DNA of 64,000 nucleotides from Clostridia bacterium. Lineage in GTDB: Bacteria > Bacillota > Clostridia > Oscillospirales > Butyricicoccaceae. Under the pieces are notes generated by a model. It did no database searches and was not told the origin of the DNA. It saw only the letters and a list, made by a program, of their open reading frames with translations. The stretch covers positions 32,644-96,643 of the forward strand of contig JAQXOO010000029.1 in assembly GCA_029099685.1 (NCBI GenBank), written 5' to 3'. Both the position numbers and the translations under genes were made by a program. Position 1 is the first letter of the stretch. Each line of letters begins with the position of its first letter. Shown here piece after piece: positions 34,838-43,389 of this stretch.

Positions 34838-35107
34838 ATGAGTGAAGTACTGAAACCCGCCTCCGCCGGCACCATGGAGTCCAGCGACGCGCTGGTGGAG
34901 CTGGAGCCCGCTCAGGGCCACCAGATCCAGCTGACCTCTGTGGTGGAGGCCCAGTTCGGCGACGCCATCCGCGCTGTGGCGGAGGAGCTGCTGGACCGGT
35001 TCGGCCTGACGGACGTCTGCCTGCGCATCGATGACCGCGGCGCGCTGGAGTGTGTGCTCCGCGCCCGCATCGAGACCGCCATCCTGCGTGCGAAAGGAGA
35101 GAACTGA
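34838..35107 (+). CDS. citD: citrate/citramalate lyase acyl carrier subunit (gamma)
   Basis: 89 residues, the family length. The prosthetic-group site is AGTMESSDAL; the first serine of ESSD (S15) corresponds to the serine that carries phosphoribosyl-dephospho-CoA. It shuttles the acetyl thioester between CitF and CitE. It is followed by citE after 3 bp and citF directly. Because the glutamate mutase genes are nearby, the substrate is most likely (S)-citramalate. No citC, citX or citG, needed for the prosthetic group, is in the window. Confidence 0.92.
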   Translation: MSEVLKPASAGTMESSDALVELEPAQGHQIQLTSVVEAQFGDAIRAVAEELLDRFGLTDVCLRIDDRGALECVLRARIETAILRAKGEN

Positions 35108-35110
35108 GTT

Positions 35111-35989
35111 ATGCGCCGTTCCATGCTGTTTTTGCCCGGCAACACCCCTAACGTCATCCAGAACGGTGACGTTTTGGGCGCCGACGCCGTGATCTTTGAC
35201 CTGGAGGACGCCGTCGCCCCCGACCAGAAGGACGCCGCCCGCATCCTGGTGCGCAACGCCATGACCTTTCTGGATTTTTCCCGGGTGGAGACCATCGTCC
35301 GCATCAATTCCGTGGACACCCCCTTCTGGAAAAAGGATCTGGACACCATCCTGCCCCTGAAGCCCACCCTCATCATGCCCCCCAAGACCTCTGCCGCCCA
35401 GGACGTCCTCACCGTGGACGCCTATATGTCCCAGCTGGAGGACAAGCTGGGCATGGCCCGCAACACCGTCCGGCTGATCCCCCTGATCGAGACCGCCCTG
35501 GGTCTGGAAAACGCCTTCCAGATCGCCGCCGCCTCGTCCCGGGTGGCCGCCCTGTTCCTGGGCGCCGAGGACCTGACCGCCGACCTGCGGTGCAAGCGCA
35601 CCAAGGAGGGCGAGGAGATCGCCTATGCCCGCGCCCGCATGGTGGCCGCCGCCCGCGCCGCCGGCGTGGACGTATATGACACCCCCTTCACCGACGTCAA
35701 CGACGACGAGGGCATCCGGGTGGATACCGAAAAGGCAAAATCCCTGGGCTTCACCGGAAAGGCTTCCATCTCGCCCCGCCACGTGCCTGTCATCAACGAG
35801 GTGTTCAGCCCCTCCCAGCGTGACATCGACTACGCCTATGAGGTGATGGAGGCCATCCGCATCGCCAAGGAGCAGGGCCGCGGCGCCATCGCCCTGCGGG
35901 GCAAGATGATCGATGCCCCCATCGTCAACCGCGCCAAGCAGACCATCGAGGCCGCCGAAGAGCTGGGCCTGGGAAGGAGCGACATCTAA
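35111..35989 (+). CDS. citE: citrate/citramalate lyase beta subunit (HpcH/HpaI aldolase fold)
   Basis: 292 residues. The TIM-barrel signatures are RRSMLFLPGNTPN, ADAVIFDLEDAVAPDQKDAA, LIPLIETALGLENAF and the metal-binding FLGAEDLTADL. In the lyase complex it cleaves the acyl-thioester; with citramalyl bound the products are pyruvate and the acetyl carrier. It is adjacent to citF with no gap (35989/35990). Distinction of citrate from citramalate rests on context, not on residues I can read. Confidence 0.92.
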   Translation: MRRSMLFLPGNTPNVIQNGDVLGADAVIFDLEDAVAPDQKDAARILVRNAMTFLDFSRVETIVRINSVDTPFWKKDLDTILPLKPTLIMPPKTSAAQDVLTVDAYMSQLEDKLGMARNTVRLIPLIETALGLENAFQIAAASSRVAALFLGAEDLTADLRCKRTKEGEEIAYARARMVAAARAAGVDVYDTPFTDVNDDEGIRVDTEKAKSLGFTGKASISPRHVPVINEVFSPSQRDIDYAYEVMEAIRIAKEQGRGAIALRGKMIDAPIVNRAKQTIEAAEELGLGRSDI

Positions 35990-37393
35990 ATGGATAAGGT
36001 AGTACATTCTCTCAGGGAGGCCATCGAGCTGGCCGGTGTGAAAAGCGGCATGACGGTCTCCTTCCACCACCATATGCGCAACGGCGACTTCGTTCTGAAC
36101 ATGGTCATGGAGGAGCTGGCCCAAATGGGCGTGAAAAACCTCACCGTCAACGCCTCCTCCGTCTTTGACTGCCACAGGCCCCTGATCGACCACATCCGCA
36201 GCGGCGTGGTCACCAAGCTGTGCTGCAACTACATGGCCGCTGGCGTGGGCCGGGCCATTTCCGCCGGCCTCATGGACACGCCGGTGGAGTTCCGCACCCA
36301 CGGCGGCCGCCCCGCCGACATCGTCTCCGGCAGGACCCCCATCGATGTTGCCTTTATCGCGGCCCCCACCGCCGACACCATGGGCAACTGCACCGGTAAG
36401 ATCGGCAAGTCTGCCTGCGGCTCTCTGGGCTATGCTTATGCCGACGCCATGTACGCCAAAAAGGTCGTCGTCATCACCGACAATCTGGTTCCCTATCCCC
36501 TGACTGAGCGCTCCATCGACGAAACCTACATCGACTATGTGGTTCCCGTGGAAGCCATCGGCGATCCCGCCGGCATCGTTTCCGGCACCACCAAGATCAC
36601 CCGTGACCCCGTGGGTCTGGTGATGGCTGAGACCGCCGCCAAGGTCATTCAGGCCTCCGGCCTGCTGAAGGACGGCTTCTCCTTCCAGACCGGCGCCGGC
36701 GGCGCCACCCTGGCCGCCGCCAAATACCTGAAGGACATCATGCTCCGGGACAACATCCACGGCTCCTTCGGCCTGGGCGGCATCACCGGCTACATGGTGG
36801 ATATGCTCAACGCCGGCTGCTTCCAGAAGCTGCTGGACGTCCAGTGCTTTGACCTGAAGGCGGTGGAGTCCATCCGCCAGAACCCCAACCACAGCGAGGT
36901 CTCCGCCATGCACTATGCCTCCCCCGACGCCAAGAGCGCCGCCGTGGACAGCCTGGATGTGGTGCTGCTGGGCGCCACCGAGGTGGACCTGGGCTTCAAC
37001 GTCAACGTCCACACCGATTCCAGCGGCTCCATCATGGGCGGCTCCGGCGGCCACAGCGACACCGCCGCCGGCGCGAAGCTGGCCATGATCATCGCCCCCC
37101 TGTCCCGTGCCCGCCTGCCCATCGTCCGCGACCGGGTGCAGTGCATCTCCACCCCCGGCAGCACCATCGACGTGCTGGTGACCCAGCGGGGCGTGGCGGT
37201 CAACCCCGCCCGGCCCGAGCTGAAAAAGGCCCTGGAGGATGCCCGCCTGCCCGTCTGCTCCATCGAGGAGCTGAAGGCCCGGGCCGAGGCCATCTGCGGC
37301 ACGCCCAGAGCCGTCCGCCACGGCAAAAAAGTGGTGGCCGACGTCATCTACCGGGACGGCACGGTCATCGACCAGCTGTACAACGTGGAATAA
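35990..37393 (+). CDS. citF: citrate/citramalate lyase alpha subunit (acyl-ACP transferase)
   Basis: 467 residues, slightly short of the roughly 510 common for CitF. The CoA-transferase-like fold shows GMTVSFHHHMRNGDFVLN, THGGRPADIVSG, FQTGAGGATLA and SGGHSDTAAGA. It swaps the acetyl group on the carrier for the substrate. The gene precedes the hydratase genes by 18 bp. The first 40 or so N-terminal residues typical of citrate lyase alpha are absent, consistent with a citramalate-type enzyme, though I cannot prove this. Confidence 0.92.
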   Translation: MDKVVHSLREAIELAGVKSGMTVSFHHHMRNGDFVLNMVMEELAQMGVKNLTVNASSVFDCHRPLIDHIRSGVVTKLCCNYMAAGVGRAISAGLMDTPVEFRTHGGRPADIVSGRTPIDVAFIAAPTADTMGNCTGKIGKSACGSLGYAYADAMYAKKVVVITDNLVPYPLTERSIDETYIDYVVPVEAIGDPAGIVSGTTKITRDPVGLVMAETAAKVIQASGLLKDGFSFQTGAGGATLAAAKYLKDIMLRDNIHGSFGLGGITGYMVDMLNAGCFQKLLDVQCFDLKAVESIRQNPNHSEVSAMHYASPDAKSAAVDSLDVVLLGATEVDLGFNVNVHTDSSGSIMGGSGGHSDTAAGAKLAMIIAPLSRARLPIVRDRVQCISTPGSTIDVLVTQRGVAVNPARPELKKALEDARLPVCSIEELKARAEAICGTPRAVRHGKKVVADVIYRDGTVIDQLYNVE

Positions 37394-37411
37394 TTCAGGA
37401 GGGATTTTGCT

Positions 37412-38251
37412 ATGAGAGAACTGGATGCTTCCCGCATCACCGAAACAGTGGCCCGCCTGTGCGTGGAGGCCAACCGTCATCTGCCCGAGGATATGAAAGC
37501 CTGCATCACCCGCGCCCGGGAGCAGGAGCAGTGGGCTCCCGCCCGGGAGATCCTGGACCGCATTCGGGAAAACTATGAGATCGCCGGCCGGGACGAAATG
37601 GCCATCTGCCAGGACACCGGCATGGCCTGCGTCTTTCTGGAGATCGGCCAGGACGTCCACATCAACGGCGACCTGACCGCCGCCGTCAACGAGGGCGTGC
37701 GGAAGGGCTACGGCGAGGGCTTTCTGCGGAAGTCCGTGGTCCGGGACCCCCTGGACCGGGTCAACACCGGGGACAACACCCCCGCCATGCTCTATGTGGA
37801 CCTGGTGCCCGGCGACCGGGTGCAGGTCACCGTGGCTCCCAAGGGCTTCGGCTCCGAGAACATGAGCCAGCTGAAAATGCTCAAGCCCTCTGACGGCCTG
37901 CAGGGCGTCAAGGACTTTGTGGTGAAGGTGGTGGAGGACGCCGGTCCCAACCCCTGTCCCCCCATCGTGGTGGGCGTCGGCGTGGGCGGCACCTTTGACA
38001 AGGCCGCCCTGCTGGCCAAAAAGGCCATCCTCCGCCCCGCCGGCAGCCACAACGAAAACCCCTTCTACGCCGCGCTGGAGGACGAGCTGCTGGAAAGGGT
38101 CAACGCTCTGGGCATCGGCCCCCAGGGCTTCGGCGGAAAGACCACCGCGCTGGCAGTGAACATCGAGTATCTGCCCACCCACATCGCCGGCCTGCCCGTG
38201 GCGGTCAATCTCAACTGCCACGTGACCCGCCACAAATCGGAGGTGCTGTAA
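37412..38251 (+). CDS. class I Fe-S hydratase alpha subunit, probable mesaconase
   Basis: 279 residues of the fumarate hydratase/TtdA alpha fold, with cysteines in AICQDTGMACVF, GDNTPAMLYVD, PKGFGSENMSQLKML and NPCPPIVVGVGVGG. It binds a [4Fe-4S] cluster and is probably oxygen sensitive. In the setting of methylaspartate ammonia-lyase and citramalate lyase the most likely reaction is mesaconate plus water to (S)-citramalate. Fumarase or tartrate dehydratase activity is the alternative. Confidence 0.88.
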   Translation: MRELDASRITETVARLCVEANRHLPEDMKACITRAREQEQWAPAREILDRIRENYEIAGRDEMAICQDTGMACVFLEIGQDVHINGDLTAAVNEGVRKGYGEGFLRKSVVRDPLDRVNTGDNTPAMLYVDLVPGDRVQVTVAPKGFGSENMSQLKMLKPSDGLQGVKDFVVKVVEDAGPNPCPPIVVGVGVGGTFDKAALLAKKAILRPAGSHNENPFYAALEDELLERVNALGIGPQGFGGKTTALAVNIEYLPTHIAGLPVAVNLNCHVTRHKSEVL

Positions 38252-38252
38252 C

Positions 38253-38810
38253 ATGGCCATCAAAGTAACCACGCCCCTGTCTCCCGAGGACGCCCGCAAG
38301 CTGAAGAGCGGCGACAGCGTGCTGCTGTCCGGCGTCATCTACACCGCCCGGGACGCCGCCCACAAGCGCCTGTGCGAGCTGGTGGCCCAGGGCAAGCCCC
38401 TGCCCCTGGACGTAAAGGACGCCGTCATCTATTTCGTGGGCCCCACCCCCGCAAAGCCCGGCCAGGCCATCGGCTCCGCCGGCCCCACCACCGCCTACCG
38501 CATGGACGCCTATTCCCCCATTCTGATCCGCCAGGGCCTTACCGGCATGATCGGCAAGGGCAAGCGCGGGCCGGAAGTCATCGACGCCATGAAGGAATGC
38601 GGCTGCGTGTATTTCGGCGCCATCGGCGGCGCCGGGGCGCTGCTGTCCAGCTGCGTGAAAAAGGCCGAGATCATCGCCTATGAGGACCTGGGCGCCGAGG
38701 CCATCCGCCGCCTGGAGGTGGAGGACCTGCCCGTCACCGTCATCATCGACGCCCAGGGCAACAACCTTTACGAGACCGGCCGGAGCGCCTATCTGGAGAC
38801 CGTGAAATAA
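38253..38810 (+). CDS. class I Fe-S hydratase beta subunit, probable mesaconase
   Basis: 185 residues, matching the C-terminal domain of class I fumarases: GDSVLLSGVIYTARDAAHKR, YFVGPTPAKPGQAIGSAGPT and GAIGGAGALLSS. It follows the alpha subunit by 1 bp, and the two form the hydratase. A strong terminator closes the operon. Two-subunit enzymes of this kind are known from anaerobes; the substrate is inferred from context as above. Confidence 0.88.
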   Translation: MAIKVTTPLSPEDARKLKSGDSVLLSGVIYTARDAAHKRLCELVAQGKPLPLDVKDAVIYFVGPTPAKPGQAIGSAGPTTAYRMDAYSPILIRQGLTGMIGKGKRGPEVIDAMKECGCVYFGAIGGAGALLSSCVKKAEIIAYEDLGAEAIRRLEVEDLPVTVIIDAQGNNLYETGRSAYLETVK

Positions 38811-38831
38811 CGCCCGGACATCCATCCTGTC

Positions 38832-38861
38832 AAAAAAGAGCGGCTTTCGCCGCTCTTTTTT
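38832..38861 (+). terminator. terminator of the cit-hydratase operon
   Basis: Stem AAAAAAGAGCGGC/GCCGCTCTTTTTT with a TTTC loop; the symmetric A and T runs make it bidirectional. Confidence 0.9.
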
Positions 38862-38916
38862 CGTCCGGATACCCGGGGTTTTGCCCCGGCGCGCCGGGAG
38901 AAGGCCTTGTTTTTCC

Positions 38917-38945
38917 TTGACAGGTCTCCCATTTTCCCCCATAAT
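38917..38945 (+). promoter_or_regulatory. promoter of the gntR-type gene
   Basis: TTGACA (38917-38922), 17-bp spacer, CATAAT (38940-38945), about 35 nt before the start. Confidence 0.65.
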
Positions 38946-38980
38946 GAATGCAAAAGATCCATCTGACCGGAGGTGTGCCC

Positions 38981-39949
38981 ATGTCTCTGCTGACTCTTGA
39001 CCCAAAGGACCCCGCCCCCCTGTACCAACAGATCGCCCGGGGCCTGGAACAGGCCATCCGTGAAGGGCGTCTGCAGCCCGGGGACAAGCTGCCCACCGTG
39101 CGGGAGCTGTCCCGGGAGCTTTCCGCCGCAGGCGGAACGGTGAAGCGGGCCTATGAGGAGCTGTGCCGCCGGGGCCTTTTGGTGATGGCCCAGGGCAAGG
39201 GCACCTTTGTGGCCCGGCCGGATGCCCAGGACAGCCGCAAGGAGCGGGCCATGGCCGCCATCGACGCCATGCTGGACCGCATGGAGGCGCTGGCCTTTTC
39301 CCAGCAGGAGGTGCAGATCTTTCTGGACCTGAAGCTGCGGGAACGCATGCGGGAGCGGGGGCTGCGCGTGGCGGTGGTGGACTGCTGCCCGGAGGGGCTG
39401 CGGATGCTCACCGACAAGCTCTACGGCCTGTGCGACGCCGCCCTGTATCCCCTGCTGCTGGAAAAGGCCCTGGGGGATCTGGACCAGCTCACCGGAGAAA
39501 TGGACCTGGTGGTCACCACCGACACCCATCTGGGGCAGCTTTCCGCCCTGCTGGAGGGGCAGGTCCCTCTGCTGGGGCTGTGCCTGCGGCCTTCTGACGG
39601 CTGCCTGATGGCCCTGGCCCGGCTGGACAGAGGGCTTCGGGTGGGCATTCTCTCTCAGGATCAGGCCTTCGCCCGGTTTTCCCGGGAGCTGTGCCTGCGG
39701 TGCAGCCCGGACTGTGTGATCCAGGGGGCCTGCCCGCCCCAGGCAGCCCTGCTCTCCCGGCTGCTGTCCTGCTGCGACGCGCTTTTGGTCCCCATGGGCT
39801 TTGAGCAGTCCTGTCCGCCAGAGGTCCTGCGGACCATTTCCGCCTTTGCCGCCGCCCATCCCCTGGTGCGGCTGGAGCTGGAGCCGGACCTGGGTTCCCT
39901 CCGGACGCTGGAGGGGCAGCTGGCCGCTCTTGGCAAAAACAGTCGTTAA
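38981..39949 (+). CDS. GntR-family regulator between the two fermentation operons
   Basis: 322 residues from the ATG at 38981 (GGAGGTG upstream). The winged helix-turn-helix covers about 10-76 (APLYQQIARGLEQAI, GDKLPTVRELSRELS, GTVKRAYEELCRRGL, QGKGTFVA), the YtrA-like type. The remaining 240 residues are not an aminotransferase; they resemble an alpha/beta ligand-sensing domain that I do not recognise. It lies between the hydratase genes and glmS, so glutamate or a pathway intermediate is a plausible effector. Confidence 0.85.
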   Translation: MSLLTLDPKDPAPLYQQIARGLEQAIREGRLQPGDKLPTVRELSRELSAAGGTVKRAYEELCRRGLLVMAQGKGTFVARPDAQDSRKERAMAAIDAMLDRMEALAFSQQEVQIFLDLKLRERMRERGLRVAVVDCCPEGLRMLTDKLYGLCDAALYPLLLEKALGDLDQLTGEMDLVVTTDTHLGQLSALLEGQVPLLGLCLRPSDGCLMALARLDRGLRVGILSQDQAFARFSRELCLRCSPDCVIQGACPPQAALLSRLLSCCDALLVPMGFEQSCPPEVLRTISAFAAAHPLVRLELEPDLGSLRTLEGQLAALGKNSR

Positions 39950-40007
39950 CGGCAAAGGTCTCGCAAAAAAAAAGCGAAAAAATCGTCGATTTTACCCCAT
40001 ATTTTTC

Positions 40008-40036
40008 TTGACTTATGATATAGTTCAAATTATATT
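40008..40036 (+). promoter_or_regulatory. promoter of the glmS-glmL-glmE-mal operon
   Basis: TTGACT (40008-40013), 17-bp spacer, TATATT (40031-40036), in a strikingly AT-rich stretch. Confidence 0.7.
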
Positions 40037-40051
40037 ATAGATATATATCAT
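40015..40051. promoter_or_regulatory. candidate GntR operator at the glmS promoter
   Basis: ATGATATA (40015-40022) and TATATCAT (40044-40051) form a perfect 8-bp inverted repeat with 21 bp between, straddling the spacer and -10. A shorter palindrome GATATATATC lies in its right half. Position suggests repression by the adjacent GntR protein. Confidence 0.45.
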
Positions 40052-40090
40052 TAGCCTGATATTTTTGAATGAAACTGATCGAGGTGCAAC

Positions 40091-40507
40091 ATGGAAAAAA
40101 AGAAACTGGTGATCGGCGTCATCGGCGCCGACGTCCACGCGGTGGGCATCCAGATCCTGTACCACGCCTTTACCGACGCCGGGTTTGATGTGACCAACCT
40201 GGGCGTCATGGTGTCTCAGGAAGAGTACATTGCCGCCGCCATCGAAACCAAGGCCGACGCCATCGTCATCTCCTCCCTGTACGGTCAGGGCGAGCTGGAC
40301 TGCCGCGGTATGCGGGAAAAGTGCGATGAGGCCGGCCTGAAGGGCATCCTGCTCTACTGCGGCGGCAACATCGTCATCGGCAAGCAGGAATTCTCTGAAG
40401 TGGAAAAGCGCTTCAAAGCCATGGGCTTTGACCGGGCCTTCCCCCCGGGAACCGCCCCCGAGACCACCATCGCCGCGCTGAAGGAAGACCTGGGCATCAA
40501 GGACTGA
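40091..40507 (+). CDS. glmS: glutamate (methylaspartate) mutase sigma subunit, B12-binding
   Basis: 138 residues with a flavodoxin-like fold. The cobalamin motif is D14-V-H16-A-V-G19, with [10 protein letters not shown] and [10 protein letters not shown], typical of GlmS/MamA. It binds adenosylcobalamin base-off through the histidine and pairs with GlmE to interconvert L-glutamate and (2S,3S)-3-methylaspartate. It heads a four-gene operon; glmL follows after 4 bp. No cobalamin riboswitch precedes it. Confidence 0.96.
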   Translation: MEKKKLVIGVIGADVHAVGIQILYHAFTDAGFDVTNLGVMVSQEEYIAAAIETKADAIVISSLYGQGELDCRGMREKCDEAGLKGILLYCGGNIVIGKQEFSEVEKRFKAMGFDRAFPPGTAPETTIAALKEDLGIKD

Positions 40508-40511
40508 GCCT

Positions 40512-41900
40512 ATGCGTCCTGTATTGTTGATCGACTTCGGCAGCACCTATACCAAGGTGACCGCCGTGGATACTGACAGCGAATGTCTTTTGGGCACAGC
40601 CGCGTCCTTTACCACGGTGCAGACCGACATCAACGACGGCCTGAACAACGCCCTGGCCCTGTTGGAGGAAAAGACCGGAAAGCTGGACTTTGCCGCCCGC
40701 TACGCCTGCTCCTCCGCCGCCGGCGGGCTGAAAATGATCGCCTCCGGCCTGGTGCCCGAGCTGACGGCCGAAGCTGCCAAGCAGGCGGCCCTGGGCGCCG
40801 GCGCCAAAATCGCGAAGATCTATTCCTATGACCTCACCGAGGACGATGTGGAGGAGATCGACGCGCTGAAGCCCGACATCTTTCTGCTGGTGGGCGGTAC
40901 GGACGGCGGCAACACCGCCACCATTCTGAACAACGCCAGGATGCTTTCCGCCTGCAAGCGGGATTTCCCCGTGGTCATCGCCGGCAACCGCTCCGCCGCA
41001 CGCCAGTGCCAGCGGTATCTGGAGGGCCGGGAGACCTTTGTCTGCGAAAACGTCATGCCCCGGTTCGGCCAGCTGAACATCGAGCCCGCCCAGTCCCAGA
41101 TCCGGGCGCTGTTCCTGCGGCGCATCATCCAGGCCAAGGGCCTGTCCCGGGCCAGCGAGCTGATCTCGGGCATCATGATGCCCACCCCCTCCGCCATGAT
41201 GCGGGCCATGCAGCTTCTGGCCGAGGGCACCGGTGAAGAGCCGGGCATCGGCGACCTGCTGGCGCTGGACGTGGGCGGCGCCACCACCGACGTCTATTCC
41301 ATCGCCGACGGCATGCCCCAGGACGCCTCCACGGTGTACAAGGGCCTGCCCGAGCCCTATGTGAAGCGCACGGTGGAAGGCGATATCGGTATGCGCTACA
41401 GCATCCACGGCATCGTGGACGCCGCCGGCATCGACCGTGTGGCCGCGCTGGCCGGCCTGACCCCCGAGCGGGCCCAGGCCATGGTGGACCACCTGTCCGT
41501 GCATACCGATGAGGTGCCCCAAAGCGAGGAATGGGAGCGGCTGGACTATGCCCTGGCCTCCATGGCCTGCGAAACGGCGGCCCGCCGCCACGCAGGCTCC
41601 ACCGAGGAAGCCTATACCATGGCCGGAAAGGTTTTTGTCCAGACCGGCAAGGATCTGCGCCCTGTGCGCCAGATCATCGTCACCGGCGGCAGCCTGATCC
41701 ACACCAGGCGCACCGGCGAGATCGCCTCTCACGCACTGTTCAACCCCGCGGAACCCATGTCCCTGCGGCCGCTGAAGGCCCGGGTACTGGTGGACCGCAG
41801 CTATATCCTGGCAGCCATGGGCCTGCTGGCGGAATACGAGCCGCAGGTGGCGCTGCACATCATGAAAAAGGAGCTGATCCCTGATGGATATTCAGAATAA
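40512..41900 (+). CDS. glmL: methylaspartate mutase reactivating/accessory protein
   Basis: 462 residues of the actin-like ATPase fold: [20 protein letters not shown] (phosphate 1), [33 protein letters not shown] (phosphate 2) and [10 protein letters not shown]. MutL/GlmL proteins are thought to exchange damaged cobalamin on the mutase using ATP, by analogy with diol dehydratase reactivases. It sits between glmS and glmE, and overlaps glmE by 17 nt. Confidence 0.93.
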   Translation: MRPVLLIDFGSTYTKVTAVDTDSECLLGTAASFTTVQTDINDGLNNALALLEEKTGKLDFAARYACSSAAGGLKMIASGLVPELTAEAAKQAALGAGAKIAKIYSYDLTEDDVEEIDALKPDIFLLVGGTDGGNTATILNNARMLSACKRDFPVVIAGNRSAARQCQRYLEGRETFVCENVMPRFGQLNIEPAQSQIRALFLRRIIQAKGLSRASELISGIMMPTPSAMMRAMQLLAEGTGEEPGIGDLLALDVGGATTDVYSIADGMPQDASTVYKGLPEPYVKRTVEGDIGMRYSIHGIVDAAGIDRVAALAGLTPERAQAMVDHLSVHTDEVPQSEEWERLDYALASMACETAARRHAGSTEEAYTMAGKVFVQTGKDLRPVRQIIVTGGSLIHTRRTGEIASHALFNPAEPMSLRPLKARVLVDRSYILAAMGLLAEYEPQVALHIMKKELIPDGYSE

Positions 41901-43335
41901 ACGCATCCCCGAGGGCGAATTCCAGGCCCTCCGCAAGGAAGTCCTGACCCAGTGGCCCACCGGCAAGGACGTGGATTTTCAGGAGGCCGTGGATTACCAC
42001 AAGGCCATGCCCGACGAGCGCATCTTCAGCAAAAAGCTGATCGCCGCCAAGAACAGCGGTGACACCCTGATCCAGCCCCGCGCCGGCGTTGCCCTGCTGA
42101 AGGAGCACATCGAGCTGCTGACCTATCTGCAGGACAAGGGCGAAGCCGACCTGCTGCCCACCACCATTGACAGCTACACCCGCCAGAACCGCTATGAAGA
42201 GGGCGAAAACGGCATCCGCGAGTCCATCAAGGCCGGCCGTTCCATGCTCAACGGCTTCCCCGCCGTCAACCACGGCGTTTCCGCCTGCCGCCAGGTGATC
42301 GAGTCCCTGCACACCCCCGTCCAGGTCCGCCACGGCACCCCCGACGCCCGCCTGCTCACCGAGATCACCTATGCCGGCGGCTTTACCAGCTACGAGGGCG
42401 GCGGCATCTCCTACAACCTGCCCTATGCCAAGAATGTCCCCATGGAAAAGACCATCCGTGACTGGCAGTACGTGGACCGTCTGACCGGCATGTACGAGGA
42501 GGCCGGCGTCTCCATCAACCGCGAGCCCTACGGCCCCCTCACCGGCACCCTGGTGCCCCCCTGCGTCTCCCACGCCGTTGCCATCATCGAGGCGCTGCTG
42601 GCCGCCGAGCAGGGCGTCAAAAACATCACCGTGGGCTACGGCCAGTGCGGCAACCTGGTCCAGGACGTGGCCGCCATCCGCACCCTGGAAGAGCTGACCG
42701 ACGAGTATCTGGAAAAGAACGGCTACAAGGACGTGGTGGTCACCACCGTGTTCCACCAGTGGATGGGCGGCTTCCCCGCCGACGAGGCCAAGGCCTTCGG
42801 CGTCATTTCCTGGGGCTCCGCCACCGCCGCTCTGAGCAAGGCCACCAAGGTCATCGTCAAGACCCCCCACGAGGCCGCCGGCATCCCCACCATGGAGGCC
42901 AACGCCCAGGGCCTGCGCTGCACCAAGCAGGTCATCAACATGCTCCGTGACCAGGTGTGCACCGCCGCCAACCTGGAGGAGGAAAAGGAGATCATCCGTC
43001 AGGAGACCCGCTGCATTGTGGACAAGTGCTTCGAGCTGGGCCAGGGCGACATCGCCATGGGCGCCGTCCGTGCCGTCCAGGCGGGCGTGCTGGACATCCC
43101 CTTCGCTCCCTCCCGCTTCAACGCCGGCAAGATGCTGCCCGCCCGCGACAACGAGGGCGCCATCCGCATCTTGGAGGTGGGCAACCTGCCCTTCACCAAG
43201 GAGCTGATCGACTTCCACCGGGAAAAGATCGAGCAGCGCGGCAAGGCCGAGGGCCGCAAGCCCGCCTTCCAGATGGTCATCGACGACGTCTATGCCATCT
43301 CCAAGGGCCGCCTGGTGGGCCGTCCCAAGAAATAA
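41884..43335 (+). CDS. glmE: glutamate (methylaspartate) mutase epsilon subunit
   Basis: 483 residues, the family length. The TIM-barrel catalytic subunit has typical stretches [15 protein letters not shown] ([20 protein letters not shown]), [40 protein letters not shown] and [18 protein letters not shown]. It carries out the radical rearrangement of glutamate with the cobalamin on GlmS. It is followed by mal after 54 bp. Confidence 0.96.
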   Translation: MDIQNKRIPEGEFQALRKEVLTQWPTGKDVDFQEAVDYHKAMPDERIFSKKLIAAKNSGDTLIQPRAGVALLKEHIELLTYLQDKGEADLLPTTIDSYTRQNRYEEGENGIRESIKAGRSMLNGFPAVNHGVSACRQVIESLHTPVQVRHGTPDARLLTEITYAGGFTSYEGGGISYNLPYAKNVPMEKTIRDWQYVDRLTGMYEEAGVSINREPYGPLTGTLVPPCVSHAVAIIEALLAAEQGVKNITVGYGQCGNLVQDVAAIRTLEELTDEYLEKNGYKDVVVTTVFHQWMGGFPADEAKAFGVISWGSATAALSKATKVIVKTPHEAAGIPTMEANAQGLRCTKQVINMLRDQVCTAANLEEEKEIIRQETRCIVDKCFELGQGDIAMGAVRAVQAGVLDIPFAPSRFNAGKMLPARDNEGAIRILEVGNLPFTKELIDFHREKIEQRGKAEGRKPAFQMVIDDVYAISKGRLVGRPKK

Positions 43336-43389
43336 GCGTTTTTCACCTGTAAGCTTGACAACTATTTGATCGAAAGGACGTAGATTCCA

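Noticed and set aside
34838..37393. Citrate fermentation operon
   Set aside because: No citrate transporter, oxaloacetate decarboxylase or citC/X/G is nearby, while all other enzymes of the methylaspartate pathway are. Citramalate lyase explains the set better.
34799..38338. A 1179-codon open frame on the minus strand opposite the cit and hydratase genes
   Set aside because: It is a mirror of GC-rich coding with G/C-ending codons. Its composition (Gly/His/Val/Asp runs) is that of an antisense frame and it has no ribosome-binding site or family features.
39950..40090. Cobalamin riboswitch before glmS
   Set aside because: The leader is only about 50 nt and AT-rich, without the B12-box or the length such elements need.
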